A DNA stretch of 64,000 bases from NCBI RefSeq assembly GCF_018130695.1, contig NZ_JAFCJX010000009.1, positions 62,001-126,000 of the forward strand. The letters run 5' to 3'. This document shows, one piece after another, positions 41,931-51,631 of this stretch. This stretch comes from Bradyrhizobium jicamae. GTDB taxonomy: Bacteria; Pseudomonadota; Alphaproteobacteria; Rhizobiales; Xanthobacteraceae. The position numbers and the translations under genes are program-made. The notes under the pieces are model-generated. The model worked only from the letters and a program-made list of their open reading frames with translations, did not search any database and was not told the origin of the DNA. How positions within the stretch are numbered: position 1 is the first letter of the stretch; every line of letters starts with the position of its first letter.

Positions 41931-44390
41931 ATGCTCGACAAGACAAAGAAGCAGAAGCTGGTGGTGATCGGCAACGGAATGGCCGGCATCCGCACCGTGG
42001 AAGCGTTGCTGGAGCGCGCGCCCGATCTCTACGAGATCACGGTGTTCGGCTCGGAGCCCTACGGCAATTACAACCGCATCCTTCTGTCGCCGGTGCTGGC
42101 CGGCGAGAAGACCGTCGATGACATCATGCTCAACACCATCGACTGGTATGAGGAGAACAACATCAATTTGCGCAAGGGCGAGACGATCACGATGATCGAT
42201 CGCCGTACCTGCGAGGTCGTCACCGCCGCCGGCGAGCGCGTGCCCTACGACCGCCTGCTGATCGCGACCGGCTCCAACCCGATCATGCTGCCGCTGCCGG
42301 GCAAGGACCTGCCGGGCGTGATCGGCTTCCGCGACATCTATGACGTCGATCGCATGATCGAAGCCTCGACCACCCACCGCCATGCCGTGGTGATCGGCGG
42401 CGGTCTGCTCGGTCTTGAAGCCGCCAACGGCCTGATGAAGCGCGGCATGAACGTGACCGTCGTGCACCTGCTCGACACCTTGATGGAGCGTCAGCTCGAT
42501 CCGGTGGCCGGCGGCCTGCTGCGCAAGTCGCTGGAAGAGCGCGGCATGGTGTTCAAGATGCCGGCGCAGACCAAGGCGATCCTCGGCACCGACCGCGTCA
42601 CCGGGGTCAGCTTCGGCGACGGCACCGAACTGCCGGCCGATCTCGTCGTGATGGCGGTCGGCATTCGCCCGAATTTCGAGCTCGCCAAGAAGGCCGGCCT
42701 GCATTGCGAGCGCGGCATCGTCGTCTCCGACACGATGCAGACCTATGATGGCCGCATCTACGCGGTCGGCGAATGCGTGCAGCATCGCCGCCAGGTCTAC
42801 GGCCTCGTGGCGCCGCTGTTCGAGCAGGCCAAGGTCTGCGCCAATCATCTGGCGATGAAGGGCTTTGCCACCTATGACGGCTCGGTCACCTCGACCAAGC
42901 TGAAGGTCACCGGCATCGACCTGTTCTCGGCCGGCGATTTCGCACCCGGCCCGGACAAGGAGGAGATCGTGCTGCAGGACGCCCATCGCGGCGTCTACAA
43001 GCGCATCATCCTGAAGGACCAGAAGATCGTCGGCGCCGTGCTCTATGGCGACACCGTCGACGGCCCCTGGTACTTCCAGCATCTGCGCGACGGCACCGAC
43101 GTCTCCCACATGCGCGAGCGCCTGGTGTTCGGCGCCGCCAATCTCGGCGACGGCGGCCATGCCGGCCAGAACTCGGTCGCCGCGATGAGCAACGAGACCG
43201 AGATCTGCGGCTGCAACGGCGTCTGCAAGGGCACGATCGTCAACGCGATCACCGAGAAGAAGCTGTTCACGCTGGACGACGTCCGCGCCCATACCAAGGC
43301 GTCGTCGTCCTGCGGCTCCTGCACCGGCCTCGTCGAGCAGGTGCTGGCCTTCACGCTCGGCGGCGATTATTCGGCGGCGCCGAAGGTCAAGCCGATCTGC
43401 AAATGCACCGATCACAGCCATGACGACGTCCGCCGCGTCATTGTCGAGAACAGCCTGAAGACCATCCCCGATGTGATGCGCTTCATGGAGTGGAAGACCG
43501 ACAACGGCTGCCATTCCTGCCGTCCGGCGCTGAACTATTATCTGCTCGCGACCTGGCCCGGCGAATACCGCGACGACCAGCAGTCGCGCTTCATCAACGA
43601 ACGCGTCCACGCCAACATCCAGAAGGACGGCACCTATTCGGTGGTGCCGCGGATGTGGGGCGGCGTCACCACGCCGGACGAGCTGCGCGCGATCGCCGAC
43701 GTCGCCGACAAGTTCAAGATCCCGACGGTGAAGGTCACCGGCGGCCAGCGTATCGACCTGCTCGGCGTCAAGAAGGAGGATCTGCCCGCGGTGTGGGCCG
43801 ACCTCAACGACGCCGGCATGGTGTCGGGCCACGCCTACGCCAAGGGCCTGCGCACGGTGAAGACCTGCGTCGGCTCGGAATGGTGCCGCTTCGGCACCCA
43901 GGATTCCACGGGCCTCGGCGTCAAGATCGAGAAGTTCATGTGGGGCTCCTGGACCCCGGCCAAGGTCAAGCTCGGCGTCTCCGGCTGCCCGCGCAATTGC
44001 GCGGAGGCGACCTGCAAGGACGTCGGCGTGATCTGCGTCGACTCCGGCTACGAGATCCACTTCGCCGGAGCAGCGGGCCTGCACATCAAGGGCACCGAGT
44101 ATCTCGGCAAGGTCGAGACCCAGGACGAGGCGCTCGAAGTGATCGTGGCGCTGACCCAGCTGTACCGGGAGGAGGGCTGGTATCTCGAGCGCATGTACAA
44201 ATGGTGCGACCGGGTCGGCCTCGAGCAGATCAGGAAGCGCGTGCTCGACGACGTCACGAACCGCAAGGCGCTGTTCGGCCGCTTCGCCTATTCGCAGCAG
44301 TTCGCCCAGACCGATCCGTGGGCCGAGCGCGCCAGCCAGGGCGTCGACCGCAATGAATTCGCCCCGCTTGCCGAATTGGAGCTCGCATGA
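41931..44390 (+). CDS. nirB: NAD(P)H nitrite reductase large subunit NirB
   Basis: 819 residues from ATG 41931, with GAAAGG upstream. Order of domains: FAD/NAD reductase (LVVIGNGMAGIRTVEALL, GGGLLGLEAANGLMKRG); BFD-like [2Fe-2S] domain with CGCNGVCKGTIVNAI and CGSCTG; a second BFD-like segment (CKCTDHSHDDV, GCHSCRPALNYY); then the sulfite/nitrite reductase half with siroheme-[4Fe-4S] ligands in TCVGSEWCRFGTQDS and VSGCPRNCAEATCKDVG. All expected Cys are present. It reduces nitrite to ammonium with electrons from NAD(P)H in the cytoplasm, with NirD. Confidence 0.95.
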   Translation: MLDKTKKQKLVVIGNGMAGIRTVEALLERAPDLYEITVFGSEPYGNYNRILLSPVLAGEKTVDDIMLNTIDWYEENNINLRKGETITMIDRRTCEVVTAAGERVPYDRLLIATGSNPIMLPLPGKDLPGVIGFRDIYDVDRMIEASTTHRHAVVIGGGLLGLEAANGLMKRGMNVTVVHLLDTLMERQLDPVAGGLLRKSLEERGMVFKMPAQTKAILGTDRVTGVSFGDGTELPADLVVMAVGIRPNFELAKKAGLHCERGIVVSDTMQTYDGRIYAVGECVQHRRQVYGLVAPLFEQAKVCANHLAMKGFATYDGSVTSTKLKVTGIDLFSAGDFAPGPDKEEIVLQDAHRGVYKRIILKDQKIVGAVLYGDTVDGPWYFQHLRDGTDVSHMRERLVFGAANLGDGGHAGQNSVAAMSNETEICGCNGVCKGTIVNAITEKKLFTLDDVRAHTKASSSCGSCTGLVEQVLAFTLGGDYSAAPKVKPICKCTDHSHDDVRRVIVENSLKTIPDVMRFMEWKTDNGCHSCRPALNYYLLATWPGEYRDDQQSRFINERVHANIQKDGTYSVVPRMWGGVTTPDELRAIADVADKFKIPTVKVTGGQRIDLLGVKKEDLPAVWADLNDAGMVSGHAYAKGLRTVKTCVGSEWCRFGTQDSTGLGVKIEKFMWGSWTPAKVKLGVSGCPRNCAEATCKDVGVICVDSGYEIHFAGAAGLHIKGTEYLGKVETQDEALEVIVALTQLYREEGWYLERMYKWCDRVGLEQIRKRVLDDVTNRKALFGRFAYSQQFAQTDPWAERASQGVDRNEFAPLAELELA

Positions 44391-44716
44391 CCAACTGGAT
44401 CCAGATCGGCGCCTTGACCGACATTCCGAAGCTCGGCTCGCGCGTGGTGCGCACGGCGGGCGGCGACATCGCGGTGTTCCGCACCGCCGACGACGAGGTG
44501 TTCGCGCTCAACGACCGCTGCCCGCACAAGGGCGGGCCGCTGTCGCAGGGCATCGTGCACAACAAGCGCGTGACCTGCCCGCTGCACAATTTCGTCATCG
44601 AGCTGAAGACCGGTGAGGCGGTGGCGCCCGACGAGGGTTGCACGGCGTCGCATCCCACCAAGGTCGAGAACGGTATCGTGTGGCTGTCGCTGCGCCAGCC
44701 CGCTTTGGTGAGCTGA
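44387..44716 (+). CDS. nirD: Nitrite reductase small subunit NirD
   Basis: 109 residues, overlapping nirB by 4 nt (ATGA). A Rieske-like fold with the ligands retained: CPHKGGPLSQG (Cys, His) and CPLHNFVIELKTG (Cys, His), so unlike some NirD proteins it could hold a [2Fe-2S] cluster. It opens WIQIGALTDIPKLGSRVV. It forms the nitrite reductase complex with NirB. Confidence 0.93.
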   Translation: MTNWIQIGALTDIPKLGSRVVRTAGGDIAVFRTADDEVFALNDRCPHKGGPLSQGIVHNKRVTCPLHNFVIELKTGEAVAPDEGCTASHPTKVENGIVWLSLRQPALVS

Positions 44717-44725
44717 GCACAGGGC

Positions 44726-47389
44726 ATGTCCGTCAAGACCACCTGTCCCTATTGCGGTGTCGGCTGCGGCGTCGTCGCGCGCAAGGGCGCCGACGGCACG
44801 GTCAGCGTCGAAGGGGACAAGGAGCACCCGGCCAATTTCGGCCGGCTGTGCAGCAAGGGCTCGGCGCTCGCCGAGACCATCGATCTTGACGGGCGGCTGC
44901 TCGAGCCGATGGTGAATGGCGCGCCTGCGACGTGGGACGATGCGCTCGACATCGTCGCTGATGGCTTCGCCAAGGTGATCCGCGAGCACGGGCCGGATGC
45001 GGTGGCGTTCTACGTCTCCGGCCAGCTGCTGACCGAGGACTATTACGTCGTCAACAAGCTCTCGAAGGGCTTTGTCGGCACCGCCAATATCGACACCAAT
45101 TCGCGGCTCTGCATGGCCTCGAGCGTGGTCGGCCACAAGCGCGCCTTCGGCAGCGACACGGTGCCCGGCTGCTACGAGGATCTCGAGCAGGCGGACTTGC
45201 TGGTGTTCGTCGGCTCCAACGCCGCCTGGTGCCATCCGATCCTGCATCAGCGCATGCTGGCGGCGAAGGAGAAGAACCCCAACTGCAAGATCGTGGTGAT
45301 CGATCCGCGCCGCACCGCGACCTGCGAAGGCGCCGATCTGCACTTGTCGCTGCGCGCTGGCAGCGACACCGTGCTGTTCAACGGGCTGCTCGCCTATCTT
45401 GCCGGCAACAATGTGATTGATCGTGAGTTCGTCGGCAGCAGCACGACCGGCGTTGCCGACGCGCTCGCGGAAGTCGCCGGCCAGACGGTCGCGCGGACGG
45501 CTGCGATCTGCGGCCTGACCGAGGGCACCGTCAGCCTGTTCTTCGACTGGTTCGCGAAAACCGAGCGCGTCGTCACGCTGTATTCGCAGGGCGTCAACCA
45601 GTCGACCAGCGGCGTCGACAAGGTCAATTCGATCATCAACTGCCATCTCTTGACCGGCCGCATCGGCCGGCCCGGCATGGGGCCGTTCTCGCTGACCGGC
45701 CAGCCCAACGCGATGGGCGGCCGCGAGGTCGGCGGGCTCGCCAACCAGCTCGCCGCGCACATGGAGCTGGAGAAGGCCGAGCACCGCGACATCGTGCAGC
45801 GGTTCTGGCGCGCGCCCGTGATGGCGGACAAGGGCGGACTCAAGGCCGTCGACATGTTCGATGCGGTCGCGGCCGGCAAGGTCAAGGCGATCTGGATCAT
45901 GTCGACCAATCCGGTGGTCAGCCTGCCGGATGCGGATCGTGTTCGTGCCGCGCTGGAGGCCTGCGAGCTCGTGGTCGTGTCCGACTGCATGCGCAGCACC
46001 GACACCACGCGCCATGCCCATGTGCTGCTGCCGGCGCTGGCCTGGGGCGAGAAGGACGGCACCGTCACCAATTCCGAGCGCCGCATCTCGCGGCAGCGCT
46101 CGTTCCTGCCGGCGCCCGGTGAAGCGCGCGCCGACTGGCGGATCATCTGCGACGTCGCGAGCCGCATGGGCTATGCCGGCTTCGACTATGCCGGTGTCGC
46201 CGACGTGTTCCGCGAGCATGCCGACTTGTCCGGCTTCGAGAACGCAGGCAAGCGTGACTTCGACATCTCCGCGATGGCCGGTCTCGACGACAGCGCCTAT
46301 GAGGCGATGGCGCCGGTGCAATGGCCGGTGACGGCGGCGCAGCCATTAGGCACCGCGCGGATGTTCCAGACCAACGAGTTCTTCACGCCGGACCGCAAGG
46401 CGCGCTTCATTCCGATCGTGCCGCGGCCGGCGCGCAATCCGACCAGCCGCGAATATCGCCTGGTGCTCAACACCGGCCGCGTGCGCGACCAGTGGCACAC
46501 CATGACGCGCACCGGCAAAACCGCGCGCCTGCTGTCGCACATCTTCGAGCCCTATGCCGAATTCCATCCCGAGGACGCGCGGCTCGCCGGCGTCAAGCAG
46601 GACGGGCTGGCGCTGCTGACCAGCGCCTGGGGCAAGATGGTGGCGCGCGTCGTCGTGACCGCGGAGCAGAAGCGCGGCTGCGTGTTCGTGCCGATGCACT
46701 GGAACGAGGAATTCGCGGGCGAGGGCAGAGTGAACGCGCTGGTCAATCCGGCGGTGGATCCTTTGTCGGGCCAGCCGGAGTCGAAGCACACGCCGATCAA
46801 GGCCGATCCCTACAAGCCGAAATGGCAGGCCTTCATCCTGAGCCGCAACGAGATCAAGCGTCCCGACAGCGGTTACTGGGTGCACGGCAAGGCCGGCGAT
46901 TGCTGGCGGCTCGAGGTGACCGGCAATGAGCGCCCCGAGAGCTGGCGCGACTGGGCGCGGGCCCAACTCGGGCTCGACGGCGTCGAGATCGAATGGATCG
47001 CCTATCGCGATCCGACCGCCGGCCGCTTCCGCTACGCCGCTGTGCGCGACGGCCGGCTCGAAGGCTGCGTGTTCATCGCGCCGAACCACACGCTGCCGTC
47101 GCGGGCCTGGCTGATCGGCCTGTTCGCCGAGCAGGAGTTGTCGGCGAATGCGCGGATGTCGCTGCTCGCGGGTAAACCGTTCGGCGACGGCGAGGACAAG
47201 GGCGCCATCGTCTGCTCCTGCTTCAGCATCGGGCGCAACCAGATCACCGCCGAGATCAAGAAGGGCTCCGACAGCGTCGAGGCCATCGGCCGCTGCCTGA
47301 AGGCCGGCACCAATTGCGGCGGCTGCAAGCCGGAGCTCAACAAGCTGATCGCGGCGACCGCGCCGATGCGGCAGGCGATCGCGTCCTAA
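44726..47389 (+). CDS. nasC: Assimilatory nitrate reductase catalytic subunit
   Basis: 887 residues. The N-terminal [4Fe-4S] motif is TTCPYCGVGCGVVARKG with a fourth Cys in RLCSKGSAL. The molybdopterin domain shows TNIDTNSRLCMAS-type and SNAAWCHPILHQRM segments, and QPNAMGGREVGGLANQLAAH near the active site. The MGD-binding C-domain contains NTGRVRDQWHTMTRTGK. A C-terminal BFD-like [2Fe-2S] domain follows (IVCSCFSIGRNQITAEI, GTNCGGCKPELNKLI). Cytoplasmic nitrate-to-nitrite reduction; the extra cluster is the entry point for electrons. Nine bases separate it from nirD, so nirB-nirD-nasC form one operon. Named nasC after rhizobial usage. Confidence 0.93.
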   Translation: MSVKTTCPYCGVGCGVVARKGADGTVSVEGDKEHPANFGRLCSKGSALAETIDLDGRLLEPMVNGAPATWDDALDIVADGFAKVIREHGPDAVAFYVSGQLLTEDYYVVNKLSKGFVGTANIDTNSRLCMASSVVGHKRAFGSDTVPGCYEDLEQADLLVFVGSNAAWCHPILHQRMLAAKEKNPNCKIVVIDPRRTATCEGADLHLSLRAGSDTVLFNGLLAYLAGNNVIDREFVGSSTTGVADALAEVAGQTVARTAAICGLTEGTVSLFFDWFAKTERVVTLYSQGVNQSTSGVDKVNSIINCHLLTGRIGRPGMGPFSLTGQPNAMGGREVGGLANQLAAHMELEKAEHRDIVQRFWRAPVMADKGGLKAVDMFDAVAAGKVKAIWIMSTNPVVSLPDADRVRAALEACELVVVSDCMRSTDTTRHAHVLLPALAWGEKDGTVTNSERRISRQRSFLPAPGEARADWRIICDVASRMGYAGFDYAGVADVFREHADLSGFENAGKRDFDISAMAGLDDSAYEAMAPVQWPVTAAQPLGTARMFQTNEFFTPDRKARFIPIVPRPARNPTSREYRLVLNTGRVRDQWHTMTRTGKTARLLSHIFEPYAEFHPEDARLAGVKQDGLALLTSAWGKMVARVVVTAEQKRGCVFVPMHWNEEFAGEGRVNALVNPAVDPLSGQPESKHTPIKADPYKPKWQAFILSRNEIKRPDSGYWVHGKAGDCWRLEVTGNERPESWRDWARAQLGLDGVEIEWIAYRDPTAGRFRYAAVRDGRLEGCVFIAPNHTLPSRAWLIGLFAEQELSANARMSLLAGKPFGDGEDKGAIVCSCFSIGRNQITAEIKKGSDSVEAIGRCLKAGTNCGGCKPELNKLIAATAPMRQAIAS

Positions 47390-47549
47390 AGCCTGGGTTC
47401 CTCCGATCCGGGTCGGTGCTCCGCCGCAGGGCGGATGGCTTCATGCCGACAATGCAGTGCTCGACTGCCGAAAATGGTGTATCCGCTGGGCAGAGATGCG
47501 CGGGCGCCTAATCCCGCGCCGCAGAATGAAGAATTCGGAGGAAGCTTTC

Positions 47550-48776
47550 ATGTCGGCTCTGCCATTGTCGGGCATCAAGATTCTCGATTTGACGCGCGTG
47601 CTGGCCGGCCCGCTGTCGGCCCAGATGCTGGCGGATCTCGGCGCCGAGGTGATCAAGATCGAGCGCCCCGGCGGCGGCGATGACGCCCGCGCCTTCGGCC
47701 CGCCCTATCTCGAAGACCCCGAGGGCAAGGCGAACAACAACAACTCGTTCTATCTCTGCGCCAACCGCAACAAGAAGTCGGTGACCGTCAACATCGCCAA
47801 GCCCGAGGGGCAGGCGATCATCCGCGAGCTCGCCAAGGACGCCGACGTCTTCATGGAGAACTACAAGGTCGGCGACCTCAAGCGCTACGGCCTCGACTAC
47901 GAGACCATCAAGGCGATCAACCCCGGCATCGTCTATTGTTCCGTGACCGGCTTCGGCCAGACCGGCCCCTACGCGCCGCGCGCCGGCTATGACGCGATCC
48001 TGCAGGCGATGGGCGGGTTGATGAGTGTCACCGGCCATATCGACGGCGAGCCCGGCGAGGGCCCGATGAAGGTCGGCCCCTCCATCGTCGACTACATGAC
48101 CGGCATGAACACCTCGATCGGGATTCTCTCGGCGCTCTACCATCGCGATGCCAACAACGGGGAAGGGCAGCACATCGACGTCTGCCTGTTCGACACCGTG
48201 ATCGCGTCGCTATCGCACTGGCTGCAGATCTATCTCGTCAACGGCGTGACGCCGCCGCGGCGCGGCACCTGGGGCAATGGCGGCATGCCGGCCGGCGTGT
48301 TCCGCTGCACCGACGGCGAGCTGATGCTGGTGGTCGGCAATGACGGCCAGTTCCAGCGCACCTGCGCGGTGCTCGGCGCGCCGGAGCTTGCGACCGACAA
48401 GCGCTTCGTCAAGAACAACGACCGCGTCGTGCATGGAAAGGAGATCATGGCGATCTTCGCCGGCCTGTTCCTGAAGCAGCCGGTGGCCTACTGGCTGGAC
48501 AGGCTGGAGGAGGCGGGCGTGCCGTCAGGCCCGATCAACAATTTCGAGCAGGTGTTTTCGGATCCGCACGTCCAGTCGCGCGGCATGCGCGTCAACGTCA
48601 AGCATCCCTTCGAGCCGAACCTCTCGCTGATCCGCAACGCGCTGACCTTCTCCGGCACCCCGATCACCGACTACCGCGCCCCGCCGCTGCTCGGCGCCGA
48701 CACCAAGGACGTGCTGGCGACCATCGGCTACGACGAGGCCAAGGTCGAAGGGCTGAAGGCGCAGGGGATTTTGTAA
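47550..48776 (+). CDS. CaiB/BaiF-type class III CoA-transferase
   Basis: 408 residues from ATG 47550, which has CGGAGGAAGC upstream; an earlier in-frame start is unsupported. Opens LPLSGIKILDLTRVLAGPLSAQMLADLGAEVIKIERPGGGDDAR, the family hallmark. The catalytic Asp is in the DVFMENYKVGDLKRYGLDYE region and GRPAGYDAI-like stretch (PRAGYDAILQAMGGLMSVTG). It ends ADTKDVLATIGYDEAKVEGLKAQGI. It transfers CoA between carboxylic acids; formyl-, succinyl- or carnitine-type substrates cannot be distinguished. Neighbouring acyl-CoA dehydrogenase supports an acyl-CoA catabolic role. Confidence 0.9.
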   Translation: MSALPLSGIKILDLTRVLAGPLSAQMLADLGAEVIKIERPGGGDDARAFGPPYLEDPEGKANNNNSFYLCANRNKKSVTVNIAKPEGQAIIRELAKDADVFMENYKVGDLKRYGLDYETIKAINPGIVYCSVTGFGQTGPYAPRAGYDAILQAMGGLMSVTGHIDGEPGEGPMKVGPSIVDYMTGMNTSIGILSALYHRDANNGEGQHIDVCLFDTVIASLSHWLQIYLVNGVTPPRRGTWGNGGMPAGVFRCTDGELMLVVGNDGQFQRTCAVLGAPELATDKRFVKNNDRVVHGKEIMAIFAGLFLKQPVAYWLDRLEEAGVPSGPINNFEQVFSDPHVQSRGMRVNVKHPFEPNLSLIRNALTFSGTPITDYRAPPLLGADTKDVLATIGYDEAKVEGLKAQGIL

Positions 48777-48860
48777 TCACACTTCGATCATCTTCGAAGC
48801 ATGATATAGAGAGTCCACGCTAGGCTGCGCACCATCGATCCCTCTTCGAAGGTGCCGGCC

Positions 48861-49256
48861 ATGAAACGAGAAGCGCTCCGTGTCGAACCGATCTCTACCT
48901 ATGTCGAACGCTGGGGATCGCCTCCGGGTTCGCCGGTGACGCGGGCCGGCAACATGGTGTTCGTCTCGGGGCTGCCGCCATTCGATCCCGAGACCGGCGA
49001 GATCGCCCGCGTTCCGATCGAGCGGCAGACCGAGCTCGTGCTTGAACAAATGAAGCTGTGCCTGGCCGCGGCCGGCGCGACCTTCGACAATGTGATGAAG
49101 TGCAACATGTTCTGCACCTCGTCAAAGCATTTCGCGGCGGTCAACGCCGTGTACCGCCGCTACTTCCCGGACAATCCGCCGGCGCGGATCTTCGTCTGCA
49201 TCCCGGAATGGACCGGCCCGTTCGACATCGAGATCGACTGCATCGCGATGGTGTGA
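48861..49256 (+). CDS. RidA/YjgF-family protein
   Basis: 131 residues from ATG 48861 (GAAGG 8 nt upstream; a GTG at 48852 adds three residues). Features: [55 protein letters not shown] and [29 protein letters not shown]. The usual catalytic Arg of RidA deaminases (x-R-x near residue 105) is present as ARIFV. The family hydrolyses reactive enamine/imine intermediates. It converges on the TetR gene without any spacer. Confidence 0.88.
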   Translation: MKREALRVEPISTYVERWGSPPGSPVTRAGNMVFVSGLPPFDPETGEIARVPIERQTELVLEQMKLCLAAAGATFDNVMKCNMFCTSSKHFAAVNAVYRRYFPDNPPARIFVCIPEWTGPFDIEIDCIAMV

Positions 49257-49946
49257 TCACAAATCCTGCCGCGTCAGCCGTCCGTGCGCGACCATCGGCC
49301 GGACGACCGGCTTGCTCGGCGCCTCGCCATGCGTCAGCGCCATCACCGACACCGTGACCACGCGGTCGATGATTCCTGCGACATCGTCGAGATCGCATTT
49401 GCCCTCGGACAAACGCAGCAGGCGTTCCTTCTCGCGGATGGTGTGGTGGGCCATCGCGAGCGCAAAATGCAGGCCCCAATAGAGCTCGGCCTCGTCGCGG
49501 CCGGGCAGGGCGCGGCGCATCGCGGCGGCGAATTTGCGCAAATGGTCGACCTCGCGGTTCTTGATGCGGCGGATCGGCGGCACCGATTCAATTGACGCGC
49601 GGATCATGAAGCGCGCCGCGGTCGAGCCCTCGCGGTTCGGGCCGAGGCAGCCGCGCAGGGGCGGGCCGACCAGCGCGCGCATGATGTCGTCGATCGCAGC
49701 CCGGCCACCGCCGCGTTCTTCCGCCGCCTTCAACTCATTGAGACGCTCGCGGTTGGTCTGGATCGAGCGTGTCACGAACAGCTCGGCGATCAGCTCGTCC
49801 TTGGAGCCGAAATGATAATTCACCGCCGCGAGGTTGACGTTGGCTTCGGCGACGATGTCGCGCAGCGTGACGTCGCCGAAGCCGCGGTCGGCATAGAGCC
49901 GCTCGGCGGCGGCGAGGATCGCGGTTCTGGTCTGATCGCTGGCCAT
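49257..49946 (-). CDS. TetR-family transcriptional regulator
   Basis: 229 residues. The N-terminal helix-turn-helix is typical (TRTAILAAAERLYADRGFGDVTLRDIVAEANVNLAAVNYHFGSKDELIAELF). The ligand domain has no feature that tells the effector. It is divergent from the acyl-CoA dehydrogenase, with an operator-like dyad between them, so it probably controls that operon in response to an acyl-CoA or similar ligand. Confidence 0.9.
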   Translation of the reverse strand: MASDQTRTAILAAAERLYADRGFGDVTLRDIVAEANVNLAAVNYHFGSKDELIAELFVTRSIQTNRERLNELKAAEERGGGRAAIDDIMRALVGPPLRGCLGPNREGSTAARFMIRASIESVPPIRRIKNREVDHLRKFAAAMRRALPGRDEAELYWGLHFALAMAHHTIREKERLLRLSEGKCDLDDVAGIIDRVVTVSVMALTHGEAPSKPVVRPMVAHGRLTRQDL

Positions 49947-49973
49947 GGCTCACCTCGGGGCGGGGAGTTGCTT

Positions 49974-50004
49974 TTCAAACATTTGTATGAAACTATCGTT
50001 TGAA
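49974..50004. promoter_or_regulatory. Candidate TetR operator region
   Basis: TTCAAAC (49974-49980) and GTTTGAA (49998-50004) are perfect 7-bp arms 17 nt apart; TTTCA-N9-TGAAA lies inside the same stretch. It is about 30 bp upstream of the TetR gene and 160 bp upstream of the dehydrogenase. Confidence 0.4.
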
Positions 50005-50165
50005 GAGCCGGAAATGTCAATCCGCATCCCGCGGCGGCGTTCTGGCACACCACGTTCATCTCGCCCCGACGCCCTTGCGGCATGCAGGCGCGAGGAGGAC
50101 AGTGCAGCCCAACGGCCGAGCAAAAGGCCCAAACAAGTGACCCAAGTCTAGACGAGGAGCGTCCC

Positions 50166-51398
50166 ATGGATTTCACGATCTCCGCCCGCCAGAAGGAATG
50201 GCTCGAGCGCGTTCAGGCCTTCATGAAGACGCATGTCCGGCCCGCGGTGCCGATCTATGACAAGCAGGATGCCGAGGGTCCGCGCTGGAAGGTGATCCCG
50301 ATCCTCGAGGAGCTGAAGAAGAAGGCGAAGGCCGAAGGCCTCTGGAACATGTTCATGCCGCCGTCGCAGCATGAGGACGACGAATTCCACGGCGCGGGAT
50401 TGAGCAATCTCGAATATGCGCTGCTGTCGGAGGAGATGGGCCGCATCTCCTGGGCCTCGGAGGTGTTCAACTGCTCGGCGCCCGACACCGGCAACATGGA
50501 AGTGTTCATCCGCTACGGCTCCAAGGAGCAGAAGCGCAAATGGCTGCGCCCGCTGATGGACGGCGAGATCCGCTCCGCCTTCCTGATGACGGAGCCGGCA
50601 GTCGCGTCCTCCGACGCCACCAACATCGAGACGCGGATCGAGAAGGACGGCGATCACTACGTCATCAACGGCCGCAAATGGTGGTCGTCGGGCGTCGGCG
50701 ATCCCCGCTGCAAGATCGCGATCCTGATGGGCAAGACCGATCCGAAGGCGGCGACGCATCAACAGCAGTCGCAGATCCTGGTGCCGCTCGACACGCCCGG
50801 CATCAAGGTCGAGAAGATGCTGCCGGTGTTCGGCTATGACGATGCGCCGCACGGCCACGCCCAGGTGCTGCTGGAGAACGTGCGCGTGCCGAAGGAGAAC
50901 ATCCTGCTCGGCGAGGGCCGCGGCTTCGAGATCGCGCAGGGCCGTCTCGGGCCCGGCCGCATCCACCACTGCATGCGCACCATCGGCCAGGCCGAGGAGG
51001 CGCTGGAGAAGATGGTGAAGCGGCTCGCCTCGCGCACCGCGTTCGGCAAGAAGATCATCGAGCACTCGGTGTGGGAACAGCGCATCGGCGAAGCGCGCAC
51101 CGACATCGAGATGAATCGCCTGCTGTGCCTCAAGGCCGCCGACATGATGGACAAGGTCGGCAACAAGACCGCGCAGCTCGAGATCGCGATGATCAAGGTC
51201 GCCGGTCCCAACATGGCGCTGAAGATCATCGATCAGGCGATCCAGGCCCATGGCGGCGGCGGCGTCTCCGACGAAGCCGGCCTTGCGCGCGCTTACGCCC
51301 ACATCCGCACGCTCCGTCTCGCCGACGGTCCGGACGAGGTGCACAATCGCGCCATTGCCAGACTTGAACTTCGGAAGTATGCAAACAAGGCGCATTGA
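50166..51398 (+). CDS. Acyl-CoA dehydrogenase
   Basis: 410 residues from ATG 50166, with GAGGAG 6 nt upstream. Landmarks: [38 protein letters not shown] (FAD/substrate loop), [44 protein letters not shown], and [35 protein letters not shown] near the end. Length and motifs fit the ACAD10/11-like subgroup that works with an APH-type kinase, which is exactly the next gene. Together they suggest degradation of 4-hydroxy acyl-CoA by phosphorylation then elimination; this is an inference from the ACAD10/11 family. Confidence 0.9.
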   Translation: MDFTISARQKEWLERVQAFMKTHVRPAVPIYDKQDAEGPRWKVIPILEELKKKAKAEGLWNMFMPPSQHEDDEFHGAGLSNLEYALLSEEMGRISWASEVFNCSAPDTGNMEVFIRYGSKEQKRKWLRPLMDGEIRSAFLMTEPAVASSDATNIETRIEKDGDHYVINGRKWWSSGVGDPRCKIAILMGKTDPKAATHQQQSQILVPLDTPGIKVEKMLPVFGYDDAPHGHAQVLLENVRVPKENILLGEGRGFEIAQGRLGPGRIHHCMRTIGQAEEALEKMVKRLASRTAFGKKIIEHSVWEQRIGEARTDIEMNRLLCLKAADMMDKVGNKTAQLEIAMIKVAGPNMALKIIDQAIQAHGGGGVSDEAGLARAYAHIRTLRLADGPDEVHNRAIARLELRKYANKAH

Positions 51399-51424
51399 TC
51401 CTGTTGCGTCATGAACGCTGTAAC

Positions 51425-51548
51425 CCCTCATCCTGAGGAGCCCGCAACGCGGGCGTCTCGGAGGATGCGGCCACAGACGGGGCCTCGTGGTTCTCAAGGC
51501 GATGCGAAGCATCGTCCGGAGCGCGTTCCGCGCTCCTCACCATGAGGG
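51425..51548. repeat. MITE-like repeat with 17-bp terminal inverted repeats
   Basis: CCCTCATCCTGAGGAGC (51425-51441) and the reverse complement of 51532-51548 agree at 15 of 17 positions. Internal hairpins include GCCCGC-AAC-GCGGGC, GATGC-GAA-GCATC and GGAGCGCG-TTC-CGCGCTCC. No coding capacity. It sits between the dehydrogenase and the kinase genes. Confidence 0.6.
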
Positions 51549-51631
51549 TTTGTGACGGAGCAAGACCAACGGGAGCGCCAGCGATGGCGCTCTCCAAGAA
51601 CCGTTAAGAGAACAGTTGAGGGAGCGTCATC

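Noticed and set aside
41868..44084. 738-codon antisense frame
   Set aside because: Antisense to nirB.
44288..46321. 677-codon antisense frame
   Set aside because: Antisense to nasC.
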